From assembly GCF_023715685.1 (NCBI RefSeq), contig NZ_JAMBOQ010000002.1:1116001-1180000 (forward strand): a stretch of DNA of 64,000 nucleotides, read 5' to 3'. The notes under the pieces were generated by a model. That model ran no database searches, had not been told where the DNA came from, and worked only from the letters and a program-made list of their open reading frames with translations. Below, one piece after another: positions 1 to 9,547 of this stretch (position 1 is the first letter of the stretch; the number at the start of each line of letters is the position of its first letter). Made by a program: the position numbers and the translations under genes. The stretch comes from Priestia aryabhattai (GTDB lineage Bacteria > Bacillota > Bacilli > Bacillales > Bacillaceae_H).

Positions 1-1241
1 AAAAACTCTTTATTTTGCGGGGAAAAACTTGTCGGTTCTGTTCCAGCGACTTCACCAGCCCAGCTTCCTCCACTCATAATTGACCATACGCCTACCGGCT
101 CACCTTGTCCCGTATACTGTGTATCATACTCATCAGGCAAACCTAAATCATGACCAAATTCATGAGCAAAAACGCCGACTGCTCCGTCTTCTGGCTCAAT
201 TGTATAATCATAAGCAGCCATGTTTGTTCCAGGAACTTTATACACTTGTCCCAAAGTAGAGCGATGAGACCAGATAGCATCGTTTCCTAGTTTGCCTCCA
301 CCTGCTTCTTGCCCAGTTCCAGCATGAATGACCATTAAGTGGTCAACTATGCCGTCAGGCTCATTGCGGTTGCCGTCTCCATCGATATCATACTGGTCGA
401 ACTGATCGTAATCTGAAAGGTTGATGCCGCTTTTTGCTGCTGCAGCAAGCGCTTCTTTTACAAGATTACGAGGCCCTTTAGATCCAGGCGCATTATCGTT
501 TCCTCCCGCTGGATTGTCTGCTCCGTATTCTTTTGCGTTTCCAGATACAGTTAACCAGTCAGAAACGGTTCCATCTACTGTGTAACTACCTCCAGACTGT
601 TCTTCATAATATTGCTTAAACGTTTTAATTTTCTTTCCATTAAATAGCGTAAAGTCTTTATTTCCAAACATTAATTGCTGATAGTGATTTCGGTTAAAAT
701 CTTTTGCATACATGTAACCAGGTTCTTGAACGACATTGTTATGCTTAAAATCTGCGTATTCGACTAAAAGAACAAGAACTTTATCTTTTCTGACTTGTCC
801 TTTATACTTTGCCTGAGATGCAGGTTTGACATTTACCCCATTCCCAGCATTGTTTCCTTGAGACTTAATATTAGCAAATTCACCTCGTTGAAACTTTTCT
901 TTTTGTTTCGTTTGCATTTCTTTAGCTTTTAAATCAATTTTGTTAGCTTTATGTCCCTTCATGCTCTCTTTATGTGCATCTTTTTTGTTTATGTAAGAAG
1001 TAACGGCTTTCTTCACTTCTTGCGGTGTTGCACTTTGAGAAATAACTCCTTGGTTTTTCAGTGCGTTAGCCAATCTTTCTTCCGGTACTGTATTCATATC
1101 AATTGGTGAACTTGGAAGTTCCTCCGATTGTGCGGTTTTAGCTGAAGCAGTACTTCCATTCATAAGTAATGGTCCCACTCCGCTTAATGTAACAGTTGTG
1201 GCAAGAAAAGATGTCCCCAAAATCTTTTTCCAGCTTTTCAA
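1..1241 (-). CDS. inhA: Immune inhibitor A-type secreted M6 metalloprotease (3' part outside window)
   Basis: The gene enters from the left edge, so the C-terminal part is missing. The start is a TTG at 1239-1241, five bases after GGAGGGG. The translation begins with a secretion signal ([20 protein letters not shown]), then a propeptide rich in Lys and Gln, then an M6 catalytic domain with the zinc motif [15 protein letters not shown] about 330 residues in. Known members are secreted zinc proteases that cleave host or environmental proteins, and their prodomain is removed outside the cell. The family is normally about 750-800 residues, so roughly half is visible here. No regulator is adjacent. 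Confidence 0.95.
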   Translation of the reverse strand, partial: MKSWKKILGTSFLATTVTLSGVGPLLMNGSTASAKTAQSEELPSSPIDMNTVPEERLANALKNQGVISQSATPQEVKKAVTSYINKKDAHKESMKGHKANKIDLKAKEMQTKQKEKFQRGEFANIKSQGNNAGNGVNVKPASQAKYKGQVRKDKVLVLLVEYADFKHNNVVQEPGYMYAKDFNRNHYQQLMFGNKDFTLFNGKKIKTFKQYYEEQSGGSYTVDGTVSDWLTVSGNAKEYGADNPAGGNDNAPGSKGPRNLVKEALAAAAKSGINLSDYDQFDQYDIDGDGNRNEPDGIVDHLMVIHAGTGQEAGGGKLGNDAIWSHRSTLGQVYKVPGTNMAAYDYTIEPEDGAVGVFAHEFGHDLGLPDEYDTQYTGQGEPVGVWSIMSGGSWAGEVAGTEPTSFSPQNKEF

Positions 1242-1574
1242 GTAAACCCCTCCGTTTTAGAATTTTCAAACTATTAGCAAGATTTATTTTATATTCTAAA
1301 ACTAGGAAGGTCAACTACATTTTACTATATTATTAAAATTTTTAAATTTTAGTAGCTAATGTAAAATGGTTTTATAGTATGTAACTAGTTTTCTTTGCCT
1401 GACAATTAAAATGCCTGATAAACCCTTCTTACATATGCAAATTCCATGCCAAATCAACCGCCAAAAACGAAAATACATGGAGGGTATTTTCTTAGGAAAT
1501 TAGAACCATCTTTGTCGTATTACTATTATATAAAAACAAAAAATTCCCCATTATGGATATAGAAAAATAAAAAA
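1242..1574. other. Intergenic leader of the protease gene
   Basis: This A/T-rich stretch lies between the protease and the terminator of the next minus-strand gene. It must contain the protease promoter. I see no coding sequence, and no -35/-10 pair is clear enough to name. Confidence 0.5.
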
Positions 1575-1601
1575 ATCACTTCTCGATAGACGAGAAGTGA
1601 T
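1575..1601 (-). terminator. Rho-independent terminator of the 98-aa membrane protein gene
   Basis: An 11-bp perfect stem (ATCACTTCTCG paired with CGAGAAGTGAT, 5-base loop) is followed on the minus strand by a run of T. Confidence 0.85.
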
Positions 1602-1622
1602 GATCTCTGTATGCAAGTAAAT

Positions 1623-1919
1623 TTAAGAATGTTCTTTTTGACGCTGCAACAAGATATGATAGAGTGACATGCTCCAAATAGACATATTACGCGCTGCGAT
1701 TTCATAAGGTTTCTCATCAATTTTAAACAAGAAATCCCCTTCATAACTCACGGATTTCCCTTTCTTTTCTAACTCTTGTTTAACAGCTTCAATCCATTCT
1801 ACCGCATTCGTATAATGTTTGTTCAAACGAACTTTAATAGTTTGATTCCTGTAATGAATAAAAGATGTAATTCCCCAAAAAATTAAGACAAGAAAAAGTA
1901 CCATATACAGCAATTGCAT
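1623..1919 (-). CDS. Small membrane-anchored protein, unknown function
   Basis: The protein has 98 aa: one N-terminal membrane segment (about residues 3-22) followed by a charged cytosolic or exposed domain of about 75 residues. A good RBS (AAGAAGGGG) precedes the ATG, and a strong terminator follows. I do not recognise the family. It is a single-gene unit between the protease and the exonuclease. Confidence 0.7.
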   Translation of the reverse strand: MQLLYMVLFLVLIFWGITSFIHYRNQTIKVRLNKHYTNAVEWIEAVKQELEKKGKSVSYEGDFLFKIDEKPYEIAARNMSIWSMSLYHILLQRQKEHS

Positions 1920-2152
1920 GATAACGATCCCCTTCTTTCTTCATTTCATTATTTTCAATGAAGACTTAATTTAGATGAGTAAATATTACTATTCTCCTTT
2001 CCTATCGTCATTTCCTTTAAAAAAGTAAATTCCTTTTCTACTTGGGCGTATAAAATAAATCAGTGTACATGCTTGCTCATCTTTTTTACTAACGTTTTCT
2101 GTTAAAAAATGATAAGCTAATAGAATGATAAATAGAAAGGGAGGGCGACGAG

Positions 2153-2746
2153 TTGTCAACTGAACAAGTGAAATTAGCAGCCGTTTTGGATGTTGAAACA
2201 ACGGGATTAAGTGCTCAAACATGCGATATTATTGAACTAGCAATTGCTGTTGTTTCTTATGATTCTTCTACCGGGGAAATAATCGAAATTGTAGAAGAAT
2301 ACGAAGAATTTAATATGCCTTCGACTCCCATTTTCCCATACATTACAAACTTAACGGGAATTACAAATGAGATGGTCAAAAATAAAACATTAGACGATAA
2401 AAAAGTAGAAACGCTGTTAACTAGCGTTTCGGCTATCATCGCTCATAATGCTTCTTTTGACCGCAGTTTTCTTTTAAAACGATATCCATCTTTATTTAAC
2501 CAAAAATGGCACTGCTCTATGCGTGCTGTCAAATGGAAAGAGTACGGCTTTCCTAATAAAAAACTAACAACGCTTCTTGACCATCATAATATTGAGAGAG
2601 AGCACGCTCACAGAGCTATGGATGATGTGAAAGGAACCATTGACTTGCTAAGACAGCAAAATCCTAGCGGAGAGTCCTATTTTTCTGAAGTATTAAAAAA
2701 AGCAATGAGCAAACCTAAAAAAACAGCGGCTTCCACTCGTTTTTAA
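2153..2746 (+). CDS. DEDDh 3'-5' exonuclease domain protein (DnaQ/PolC epsilon-like)
   Basis: The start is a TTG placed by GGGAGGG seven bases upstream. The translation carries the exonuclease motifs: ExoI DVETTG (residues 13-18, Asp and Glu metal ligands), ExoII around HNASFDRSF, and ExoIII HRAMDDV with the DEDDh histidine and aspartate. At 197 aa it is a stand-alone exonuclease, not a polymerase subunit. Such proteins trim 3' DNA or RNA ends in two-metal catalysis; the substrate here is unknown. It is monocistronic, with a terminator directly after it. Confidence 0.88.
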   Translation: MSTEQVKLAAVLDVETTGLSAQTCDIIELAIAVVSYDSSTGEIIEIVEEYEEFNMPSTPIFPYITNLTGITNEMVKNKTLDDKKVETLLTSVSAIIAHNASFDRSFLLKRYPSLFNQKWHCSMRAVKWKEYGFPNKKLTTLLDHHNIEREHAHRAMDDVKGTIDLLRQQNPSGESYFSEVLKKAMSKPKKTAASTRF

Positions 2747-2755
2747 CTCCTCAAC

Positions 2756-2783
2756 AAAAAAAGCGCAGCTTCTGCGCTTTTTT
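2756..2783 (+). terminator. Terminator of the exonuclease gene
   Basis: GCGCAG and CTGCGC form a stem with a 3-base loop, flanked by A and T runs. Confidence 0.9.
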
Positions 2784-2978
2784 GTTTTTATTCGCATGTT
2801 TCTTAAGGATTGAGATATATGTTTGAGGAGTATGTTTGGAAACAGTGAGGTTTTAAACGCACCGGAAGAAAAAGTGCTTGTTTTCAGACAAAAAAGACGC
2901 GGAGAAACAAACTGAACAGCTGGTTCCTACCCATGTAGACAAAATTAGCTGAATTTCTAATAATCTAGGAGATTTTAA

Positions 2979-3146
2979 TTATACTTCACTTACCTTTTGG
3001 TTTTGAAGATTGTGATGCGTTTGTTCTAGTTCACTTAAATTCAATTCATATAAATGTCTCCCGTCTTCTGCTTTAAAGTAACCCGATTCAATAATTTGAT
3101 TCATTAAAAGATCTTTCTTTTGCTCAAATGCTTTTTCAGATGTCAT
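2979..3146 (-). CDS. FbpA-like (Fur-regulated basic protein A family) small protein
   Basis: The protein has 55 aa. I chose the ATG at 3146 because GGAG lies eight bases upstream; a longer frame upstream has no RBS. The core (KKDLLMNQIIESGYF then GRHLYELNLSELE) matches the pattern of the FbpA family, in which Lys-Lys-x-x-Leu and LYELxLSELE are conserved. In B. subtilis FbpA takes part in the Fur/FsrA iron-sparing response. I see no convincing Fur box here, so iron control is not shown. The family assignment is from memory of its motif. Confidence 0.65.
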   Translation of the reverse strand: MTSEKAFEQKKDLLMNQIIESGYFKAEDGRHLYELNLSELEQTHHNLQNQKVSEV

Positions 3147-3185
3147 GTTATCATCTCCTTTTTTAGGTAAATATCTTTCATAGAA

Positions 3186-3215
3186 AAGACGTACACCGCT
3201 TGTGGCATACGTCTT
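3186..3215 (-). terminator. Possible terminator after the symporter gene
   Basis: AAGACGTA and TACGTCTT form an 8-bp stem with a 14-base loop, about 160 bases after the symporter stop. The following T run is weak. Confidence 0.4.
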
Positions 3216-3377
3216 GTTGCTTTTCACACTCGTTAGCTATGTTTAAAAACAACGCAATTGTTATGGTTTATCGAGAAAGCTGCCTTTCGTATGTTTTGCA
3301 GCCATATTGAACATTTTGGTGATGCACTACTTTTATACCCTTCATGATGTTCTTAAAACGCAATTTAAAAAAGATTT

Positions 3378-4871
3378 TCATAAAACTTGTTTTCCATCTA
3401 CTGCTTCACTTTCAAAATGAGGCTGTGCGGCGATTTTTTTCGTTGCTAAACTGACCACCATTAATACAACTAAATTAATAAATAAAGAAATAACGCCGAC
3501 ATTTGTATCTTTAATGATTTGTGGTAATGCAGGAAACAACGTGCCAAGCGTTGTTTCAGTAATCGTTATATACATCACAGACGCAATGCCGGCAACAATA
3601 CCTGCACACGCCCCGTATTTAGTCACGATATTGTTTTTCATTAAACTAAAAATAAAAGCAGGAAACAACTGCGTCACAATGCTGTAACCCATTAGTAAGA
3701 GCGTTACAATAGTATTACCTCCATGAAGCGTAAAATAAACTGAAACAAGTGCAATGACCGGTACGCAGCATTTAGCCAGTATCGAAATTTGCTTGCCGGT
3801 CGCTGAAGGAAAAAGAACGCCATAAACGTTTTTAGATAGTGACGTAGAAGCTGCCATCAAGAGCATGGATCCAGGCACAAGTGCTGTTAGTAAACCAGCT
3901 GCGCCAATAAAGCCGACAATCCACGGGTCAAATGTTTGAATGGAAAGACGAAGCAGTGACAAATCCGCTTCTGCGCCTTGTAATCCAGGTACCTGCATAA
4001 GAGCGGTAAACCCTACAAAAAAGACAAAAAGCAGCATTAACGTATAAATAGGGCTTATAATAGAATTCTTTCGAAATACATTCTCGTTTTCAGCTGAATA
4101 CGTTGCATTAAACGTATGCGGCCACATGTAAAACCCTAATACGGTCAGCATTACTGTAGAAATAAACCAAGAAATACTTAGCCCTGTCTTTGGAAGGGTG
4201 AGAAACGTTGGATTTGCTTGATGCACAGCCTCAAACATTGGCTGTAAACCTCCGTAATAATGAAACGGCATATATATTCCTAAAAATAATACGACAATAA
4301 AAATCATAATATCTTTAACAATAGCCGTCCAAGCGGAACCATGTATGCCTGAAATCATTAAGTAAACTGTTAGCGATATGGCTCCAATCCAAATGGCTGC
4401 GGTTGAAGAAATAGAGCCATAAGAAGCTTCAGATACAATGATACCTAAGCCTTTGAACTGTAAAATAATATAAGGAACAATTGCCAGCACACCTGCGCAA
4501 GAAACAACGATGCCTAAAAACGGGCTGTTGTATTTTGAAACAAAAAAATCCGGCTGAGACATGAGCTTATGTTTCTTCGCATATCGCCATATTTGCGGAC
4601 CAATCCAATATCCTAACACGTACGCTAAAGAAATATAGGCTAAGATATAAAACGCTGGGCCTCCTTTTCCATATGCCCAAGCACTTCCTCCTAGAAATGT
4701 AAAAGTAGTATAGATTTCACCCGCCATCAGAAAGAAAACAAAAATAGTTCCAAACCCTCTGCCACCTACGCTCCACTGTTCTAAATCCATTTTTTTGCCC
4801 CGCGTAGCTCGAATTCCAAGATAAATAGCTAAAAGTAAAAAACCAAAAATAATAATCAGTGCCACATTCAT
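3378..4871 (-). CDS. yhjB: Sodium:solute symporter family transporter (YhjB-like)
   Basis: The 497-aa integral membrane protein has about 13 hydrophobic segments and belongs to the SSS family (PutP/PanF type), which uses the sodium gradient to import metabolites; the substrate is unknown. It starts at an ATG that overlaps the stop of the upstream small gene by one base (TAATG), so the two are translationally coupled. The pair with an upstream DUF3311 protein is the yhjC-yhjB arrangement of B. subtilis. A short charged, hydrophilic tail follows the last membrane segment. Confidence 0.88.
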   Translation of the reverse strand: MNVALIIIFGFLLLAIYLGIRATRGKKMDLEQWSVGGRGFGTIFVFFLMAGEIYTTFTFLGGSAWAYGKGGPAFYILAYISLAYVLGYWIGPQIWRYAKKHKLMSQPDFFVSKYNSPFLGIVVSCAGVLAIVPYIILQFKGLGIIVSEASYGSISSTAAIWIGAISLTVYLMISGIHGSAWTAIVKDIMIFIVVLFLGIYMPFHYYGGLQPMFEAVHQANPTFLTLPKTGLSISWFISTVMLTVLGFYMWPHTFNATYSAENENVFRKNSIISPIYTLMLLFVFFVGFTALMQVPGLQGAEADLSLLRLSIQTFDPWIVGFIGAAGLLTALVPGSMLLMAASTSLSKNVYGVLFPSATGKQISILAKCCVPVIALVSVYFTLHGGNTIVTLLLMGYSIVTQLFPAFIFSLMKNNIVTKYGACAGIVAGIASVMYITITETTLGTLFPALPQIIKDTNVGVISLFINLVVLMVVSLATKKIAAQPHFESEAVDGKQVL

Positions 4872-5068
4872 TATTTATCTCCTCCTCTAACAGCAGGATC
4901 GAGCTTGTACACAATACCCATAATAAAAGACGTAAGGATTACCCACATAACAATCCAAAAAAGAAAAAAAGGCATCCCTAAAATAAACGGCGTCACTTTG
5001 TTAACAAAGGGCAATGAACCTAGTATTCCTACAAACGGAAGCAGGCAAAGAAAATAAAGTATTTTCAT
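4871..5068 (-). CDS. yhjC: DUF3311 small membrane protein (YhjC-like), symporter partner
   Basis: The 65-aa protein has two membrane segments and a C-terminal LDPAVRGGD motif typical of DUF3311 proteins encoded just before SSS symporters. Its stop overlaps the start of the symporter gene. The RBS (AAGGAGGAG) is strong. The family is thought to be an accessory subunit, but no activity is known to me. Confidence 0.85.
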   Translation of the reverse strand: MKILYFLCLLPFVGILGSLPFVNKVTPFILGMPFFLFWIVMWVILTSFIMGIVYKLDPAVRGGDK

Positions 5069-5320
5069 AGAACTCCTCCTTAATCACACGGCTTATCAGT
5101 GCTTATCTAGAACTTTAACTACCTCATATGTACTTCTCTTATCCTTCTCTTTACACCTCCATTCTTGAGCTAAACGAGACGTTTGGCATAGAAGACAGTT
5201 GTTTGTTTGCTCCTTAGTATCTTTCATTTTCCCCCATGGGAAAAGGAGTTTGTAAGGTATCCTTACAAGATTTTGAATGCAGCAGAATATTATTTATATA
5301 CAGAATATAGACAAACAAAA

Positions 5321-5360
5321 AAAACGGAACTGAGAGTAAAGGTCTCAAACAGCTCCGTTT
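5321..5360 (-). terminator. Terminator of the RsbR paralogue gene
   Basis: AACGGAGCTGTTTGAGA pairs with TCTCAGTTCCGTT with a small bulge, followed on the minus strand by a T run. Confidence 0.85.
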
Positions 5361-5380
5361 CGATCTAGCACTTCTATATT

Positions 5381-6217
5381 TTATTCTTTTTTCTTTACAC
5401 CAAGCGAAGAGAGCGCTTGTTTTAAATGTCCAAACGTTTCACTAATTCCTACATTAACAGCCGTCTGAGCCATGTCAGGACTCACTCCTGACATAATCGC
5501 ATGGATGCCTAGAAGCTGCAAAATGTTAATCAAATCAAAAAATTTGTGAGCGACATACGTATCTACATAATTTACACCCGATAAGTCAATGACTAGATGC
5601 CTTATATGTTTCTCTGCACACCTTTTTGGAACAACCTCGATAATAGAATCCCCCTTAATTTCATCAATAAGCCCTACCAAAGGCAAGACCGCGATGTGGT
5701 CTACAATTGGAATAACAGGAAAACTCGTTTCGTCGATTAGCTCTTGCTGAAGACTTATTTTTTGCCTTGTGATTTTATAATACTGTTCGGAAAATTCATT
5801 AATGAGCTTATCAAATGTTGTATGATAAACTTCACTCCAAGACAGGATATCTTCTTTTGTAATAGATGAATGTATCAGGCTATATGTTTTGACATACGTC
5901 CAAATAATTTTTCTTGTTTTGCTTAGCGCTTCTACTACCTCGTAAATCGGCGTATCAAACTTAATTCTACTGTTTACTACTTCCGTAGTCCATTTCATCA
6001 TACGTTGTTTGAAAATCTCTTGATTGTCAAGAAAGCCGCTTGCAATTGTTTCGATCGTATAAAGATGCTGCTCGCGCAGTTTTTTCTCAACTGAAGCATC
6101 TGCGTCCTTTGAGTAAATTGATCCTTTAATATTACTTCTTTGGCGCAGCCATTCTTCACTGATAGAGGCTGAATGTTCTAAAATATATTCAAAAAGACGT
6201 TGATTTTGTTCACTCAC
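5381..6217 (-). CDS. RsbR-type stressosome protein (N-terminal sensor plus STAS domain)
   Basis: The 278-aa protein has an N-terminal helical domain (about 1-150) followed by a STAS domain (about 160-275). The linker helix carries ELIDETSFPVIP and the STAS domain carries DLSGVNYVDTYVAH. These positions correspond to the two phosphorylatable threonine sites of RsbRA; both hold Thr here (DET and VDT). In Bacillus such proteins build the stressosome with RsbS and RsbT and gate SigB activation. No rsbS or rsbT is adjacent, so this is a dispersed paralogue, as is usual for RsbRB-RD. Confidence 0.85.
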   Translation of the reverse strand: MSEQNQRLFEYILEHSASISEEWLRQRSNIKGSIYSKDADASVEKKLREQHLYTIETIASGFLDNQEIFKQRMMKWTTEVVNSRIKFDTPIYEVVEALSKTRKIIWTYVKTYSLIHSSITKEDILSWSEVYHTTFDKLINEFSEQYYKITRQKISLQQELIDETSFPVIPIVDHIAVLPLVGLIDEIKGDSIIEVVPKRCAEKHIRHLVIDLSGVNYVDTYVAHKFFDLINILQLLGIHAIMSGVSPDMAQTAVNVGISETFGHLKQALSSLGVKKKE

Positions 6218-6451
6218 TACTTTTTAACCTCCGTTCACTTTCTCTTTCTGTCCAATTACTTACAAAACGCACCTTATGATAAATCCATTCTTCATATTTT
6301 TTCCTCGTCCACCTCTATCATACACGATAACCACTCTGCATACTTATAGAGAATTAGATATAAACAAGCAGGTATTTGATTATCTACATAGATAAACTAC
6401 TGTGTATGATGCAACTATCATTTATTTTCACACGAAAGGATGTTAATTGTA

Positions 6452-6958
6452 TTGAAAAAATCAATCGTTTTGTTGGGGATTCTCGCTACAAGTATTGGAT
6501 TATCCGCTTGCTCAAACAATACAACAACTTCTTCTGCTACAAACTCTTCTGCACATTCAGGTCATGAACATCATAAAGCTGCAGTTGCTGATATTCGCGA
6601 AGAGACCCCAGGAGTAGATGTTTTACCACAGTTTTTGAAGAATCAGCCTAAAGATATGAAACTAGTTTATCTATCCGTTGCTAAAAATCGTGAACTACTT
6701 GAAAAAATTCCTTGCTACTGCGGATGTGGAATGGAAGCGAATCACAAAAATAGCTATGACTGCTTTATTTTTAAAAACAAAAGAAATGGAGCAGTCGTCT
6801 GGGATGATCATGGAACAAAATGCGGATTGTGTATAGAAATTGCAGCTAAAGCTATGCTCGACTATAACCGAGGCAAATCAATAAAAGATATTCGCAAAGA
6901 CATCGATGAAAAATATAAAGAAGGCTATGCACAACCCACTCCTACTCCTTCCTTGTAG
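6452..6958 (+). CDS. PCYCGC-motif lipoprotein
   Basis: I place the start at the TTG at 6452, eight bases after AAAGGATG; the in-frame ATG at 6440 sits on top of that RBS. The product begins MKKSIVLLGILATSIGLSAC, a signal peptide with a lipobox whose Cys is lipidated. A His/Ser-rich linker follows, then a Cys-rich domain with PCYCGCGME, a further Cys in YDCF and CGLC, characteristic of the PCYCGC family. The clustered Cys and His residues suggest metal or heme binding at the outer membrane face, but the role is not established. Confidence 0.85.
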   Translation: MKKSIVLLGILATSIGLSACSNNTTTSSATNSSAHSGHEHHKAAVADIREETPGVDVLPQFLKNQPKDMKLVYLSVAKNRELLEKIPCYCGCGMEANHKNSYDCFIFKNKRNGAVVWDDHGTKCGLCIEIAAKAMLDYNRGKSIKDIRKDIDEKYKEGYAQPTPTPSL

Positions 6959-7074
6959 AACATTGGCTGTTTTTAAGTGAACATTGGCGATAGGTATAGT
7001 ATAAGAGTAAAAAATATCAAAAAAGGACACGTTCTTTTTTAGCGTTTTGAAAGCTGATTCGTCTTTGAAACAGC

Positions 7075-7110
7075 AAAAAACACTCAAACAGCTATATTTG
7101 AGTGTTTTTT
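7075..7110. terminator. Bidirectional terminator
   Basis: AAAAAACACTCAAA and TTTGAGTGTTTTTT form a 14-bp stem between converging genes (lipoprotein and dioxygenase), and can serve both strands. Confidence 0.9.
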
Positions 7111-7115
7111 GTGTA

Positions 7116-8099
7116 CTACTCTTTCACAAACTCTTTTGTACTTCTTACTGTATCAATCGGACGCACGAGCTTCTCAATTTCTGCGCGTTTTGGCTCTAAA
7201 AACGGAGGTAGTGATAATTTTTCTCCGAGCGTTTCGTAAGGTTCATCTCCCATAAATCCTGGTCCATCTGTCGCGAATTCAAATAAAATTTGCGGAGCCA
7301 CTCTTGCATACAACGATTCAAAGAAGTGACGATTCACATAACCAGACGTATGGAAACCATAGCTTGACATTCGGTTAATCCATTCTTCAAGAGCCTGTCG
7401 ATTTTCTACGCGAAAAGCAACGTGATGAACAGTTCCAAAACCTTGCTGAGCCTGCGGAAATTTTTCATTGTGTTCTTGTTCTACTACTACTTGCGCACCA
7501 TTTCCGCCTTCTCCTACTTCAAATAGGTGAAGATCTCCATCTTGAGCAATCTCTTTAAATAAAAGGACTTTTTCCATCATTTCTTTAAAGTAATTAAACT
7601 CGGCAATACGAATAAAGATAGGGCCGAGTCCCGTAATGGCGTATTGAAGAGGTACAGGGCCTTTTTGCCAAGGAGTGCCTGATTCAACTCCCTGATTTCC
7701 TTCATCAGAAATTAACTGATACTGCTGATCATCAAAATCAACAAACGAAAGCGTCTTTTTCCCAAATAGTTCTTGAATTCCAGTATGCTTCACTTCTAAG
7801 CGATCAAAGCGCTTTACCCAATAGTCTAAAGCCGCGTCATTCGGAACGCGGAAAGATGTTTTTGAAATTTCATTTGTTCCGTGAGAACCTTTTGGAATGC
7901 CTGGAAAATCAAAAAAAGTCATGTCCGTTCCGGCGCTCCCTTTATCATCTGCAAAAAACAAATGATACGTTTGAATATCATCTTGATTGACCGTTTTTTT
8001 AACTAAGCGCATACCTAACACATACGTGAAAAATTCATAATTCTTTTCTGCACTGCTTGTAATAGCCGTTACATGGTGTATTCCTTTTAAGTGGTTCAT
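7116..8099 (-). CDS. mhqO: Ring-cleaving dioxygenase of the MhqO/MhqA type (VOC superfamily)
   Basis: The 327-aa protein has two VOC (glyoxalase-fold) repeats: residues about 5-130, starting IHHVTAITSSA, and about 150-285, with TVHHVAFRV. The His of each HHV and a Glu near LFEFATDGPGF are the expected metal ligands. MhqO homologues degrade methylhydroquinone-type compounds and are induced by quinones through the MarR-type repressor MhqR. The gene is alone on its transcript, and a perfect palindrome lies directly after its promoter -10 box, consistent with such repression. The repressor gene is not in the window. Confidence 0.85.
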   Translation of the reverse strand: MNHLKGIHHVTAITSSAEKNYEFFTYVLGMRLVKKTVNQDDIQTYHLFFADDKGSAGTDMTFFDFPGIPKGSHGTNEISKTSFRVPNDAALDYWVKRFDRLEVKHTGIQELFGKKTLSFVDFDDQQYQLISDEGNQGVESGTPWQKGPVPLQYAITGLGPIFIRIAEFNYFKEMMEKVLLFKEIAQDGDLHLFEVGEGGNGAQVVVEQEHNEKFPQAQQGFGTVHHVAFRVENRQALEEWINRMSSYGFHTSGYVNRHFFESLYARVAPQILFEFATDGPGFMGDEPYETLGEKLSLPPFLEPKRAEIEKLVRPIDTVRSTKEFVKE

Positions 8100-8158
8100 T
8101 CTACATTCCTCCGGATAAATCGTCTAGTTTATCATTCGTTATTTATCTTTAATTTAAA

Positions 8159-8176
8159 TATCTTTAATTAAAGATA
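8159..8176. promoter_or_regulatory. 18-bp palindromic operator (MhqR-like candidate)
   Basis: TATCTTTAATTAAAGATA is a perfect palindrome abutting the -10 box. A second half-copy, TATCTTTAATT, lies at 8143-8153. The placement suits a MarR-family repressor. Confidence 0.65.
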
Positions 8177-8205
8177 ATATACCATGATTAATTTTCCTTT
8201 GTCAA
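8176..8205 (-). promoter_or_regulatory. SigA-type promoter of the dioxygenase gene
   Basis: TTGACA (8200-8205) and TATATT (8176-8181) are separated by 18 bp on the minus strand. Confidence 0.7.
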
Positions 8206-8306
8206 TAAAGTATGGATGATCTCGGAAAGAAGTATGTATGTTTTTACATTTCATCGAAACCTCATAAATGAGGCTGAGCCAAATCGGCAATAAAATACCG
8301 TATAAA

Positions 8307-8337
8307 CAAAGAGCTTTTACAATTTAAAAGCTCTTTG
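8307..8337. terminator. Terminator of maltose acetyltransferase gene
   Basis: CAAAGAGCTTTT and AAAAGCTCTTTG form a 12-bp stem just downstream of the minus-strand gene. Confidence 0.85.
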
Positions 8338-8345
8338 TTTATTCT

Positions 8346-8906
8346 TTAATCTTCAATACGTTTAATTATAACTGCAGGATTGCCTCCGACTACCACGTTA
8401 TCAGGAACATCTTTTGTCACAACGGCACCCGAAGCAATTACCGCATTGTTGCCTATTTTCACTCCAGGATTAATAATGGCTCTTCCCCCAATCCACACAT
8501 TATCTCCTATTTCTACGCGCTTTCCAAACTCAGCTCCTGAAATTCTTTCAAAGGCATGCAAAGGATGAGTTGCTGTATAGATATGTACACCTGGTGCAAG
8601 AAAACAATTATCTCCTATTCTTATTTCACATACGTCTAAAAGTACACAGTCAAAGTTAGCATAAAAATTTTCTCCAACATGAATGTTAGAACCGTAGTCA
8701 CAGCGGAAAGTAGGCTCAATGTAAAGAGAATTTCCCGTAGAACCAAACAGTTCTTTTAATAAGTTTGTACGTATTTCTTCTTCCCTTTCTGTTGTTTGAT
8801 TATAAAGCCTTGTTAATCTTCGAGCGTTTTCACGTTCTTTCATTAATTGTGGATCAGCGGAAAGATATAATTCTCCATCCAGCATTTTTTGTTTTTCTGT
8901 TTTCAT
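8346..8906 (-). CDS. maa: Maltose O-acetyltransferase (hexapeptide-repeat acyltransferase)
   Basis: The start is the ATG at 8906, after AAAAAAGGGGATG; a longer frame lacks an RBS. The 186-aa product has the N-terminal Mac domain ([15 protein letters not shown]) and left-handed beta-helix hexapeptide repeats from about residue 60. The catalytic His lies in TATHPLHA, and the typical end [11 protein letters not shown] is present. The family transfers acetyl from acetyl-CoA to maltose and other sugars in the cytosol. It stands alone, with its own terminator. Confidence 0.92.
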   Translation of the reverse strand: MKTEKQKMLDGELYLSADPQLMKERENARRLTRLYNQTTEREEEIRTNLLKELFGSTGNSLYIEPTFRCDYGSNIHVGENFYANFDCVLLDVCEIRIGDNCFLAPGVHIYTATHPLHAFERISGAEFGKRVEIGDNVWIGGRAIINPGVKIGNNAVIASGAVVTKDVPDNVVVGGNPAVIIKRIED

Positions 8907-9183
8907 TTTGCATCCCCTTTTTTGTAGTTCCTGCTCTAACACTGAGATCCTTTATAGACAAGTGTCCGCAACAGCTTAGATTATACTGATTTATTTCTCT
9001 TACACGATATCACGTATTTAAACCTTTGTCCGTTATTCACTGAGGTCATCACCCAACAGGCAAACATTAATTAATTTAATAACTCCAGGCAGCTAACTTT
9101 TTTAATCTTTTTATATAAAAGGAATAGTAAGAAAAAACTTCATCACATATACTATATAAATTTATATAAAAGGCAGGGATATC

Positions 9184-9540
9184 ATGAAAGCACAGCGCAT
9201 GGTAGATGACCAAAAAGGAACATACAGCAAGGAAATCCAGAAGCACTTTAAACTAAAAACAAATGGAAAAATTTATACACAATCCTCGCCACAATCCCCT
9301 TCCTCACACCCTATTCATAAGAAAAATCTTAAATACAAACCTCAGAATAAAGTCCTACGCACGTATGATAAAAAAGATAAAATACTAAATAACACACAAG
9401 AAAAGCTCATAAAATCCGCAAAAACTAGATTGACTAAATATGAAAAGCTTCTATTAAGCAATCAACTTTCAGAATCTGCGGCTCTTTACTCTCCTTTTGG
9501 GTTAGAAGAGCTGGTACGAATGGCTAGTAGAGAGGAGTGA
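9184..9540 (+). CDS. Unknown basic protein, possible antitoxin partner of the PIN protein
   Basis: The 118-aa protein is Lys-rich and hydrophilic, with a disordered-looking middle (SSPQSPSSHPIHKK) and a short C-terminal helix (SPFGLEELVRMASREE). It has a weak RBS (AGGCAGGGAT). Its stop is seven bases before the start of the PIN-domain gene, so the two are cotranscribed. Small size and position upstream of a PIN gene are typical of type II antitoxins, but no known antitoxin fold is visible and the assignment is inference. Confidence 0.55.
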   Translation: MKAQRMVDDQKGTYSKEIQKHFKLKTNGKIYTQSSPQSPSSHPIHKKNLKYKPQNKVLRTYDKKDKILNNTQEKLIKSAKTRLTKYEKLLLSNQLSESAALYSPFGLEELVRMASREE

Positions 9541-9547
9541 ACGATTT

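Noticed and set aside
2820..2955. Short frame MFGNSEVLNAPEEK after the exonuclease terminator
   Set aside because: The RBS-like GAGGAG is only one base from the ATG, and the coding-like signal changes frame; too weak to list as a gene.
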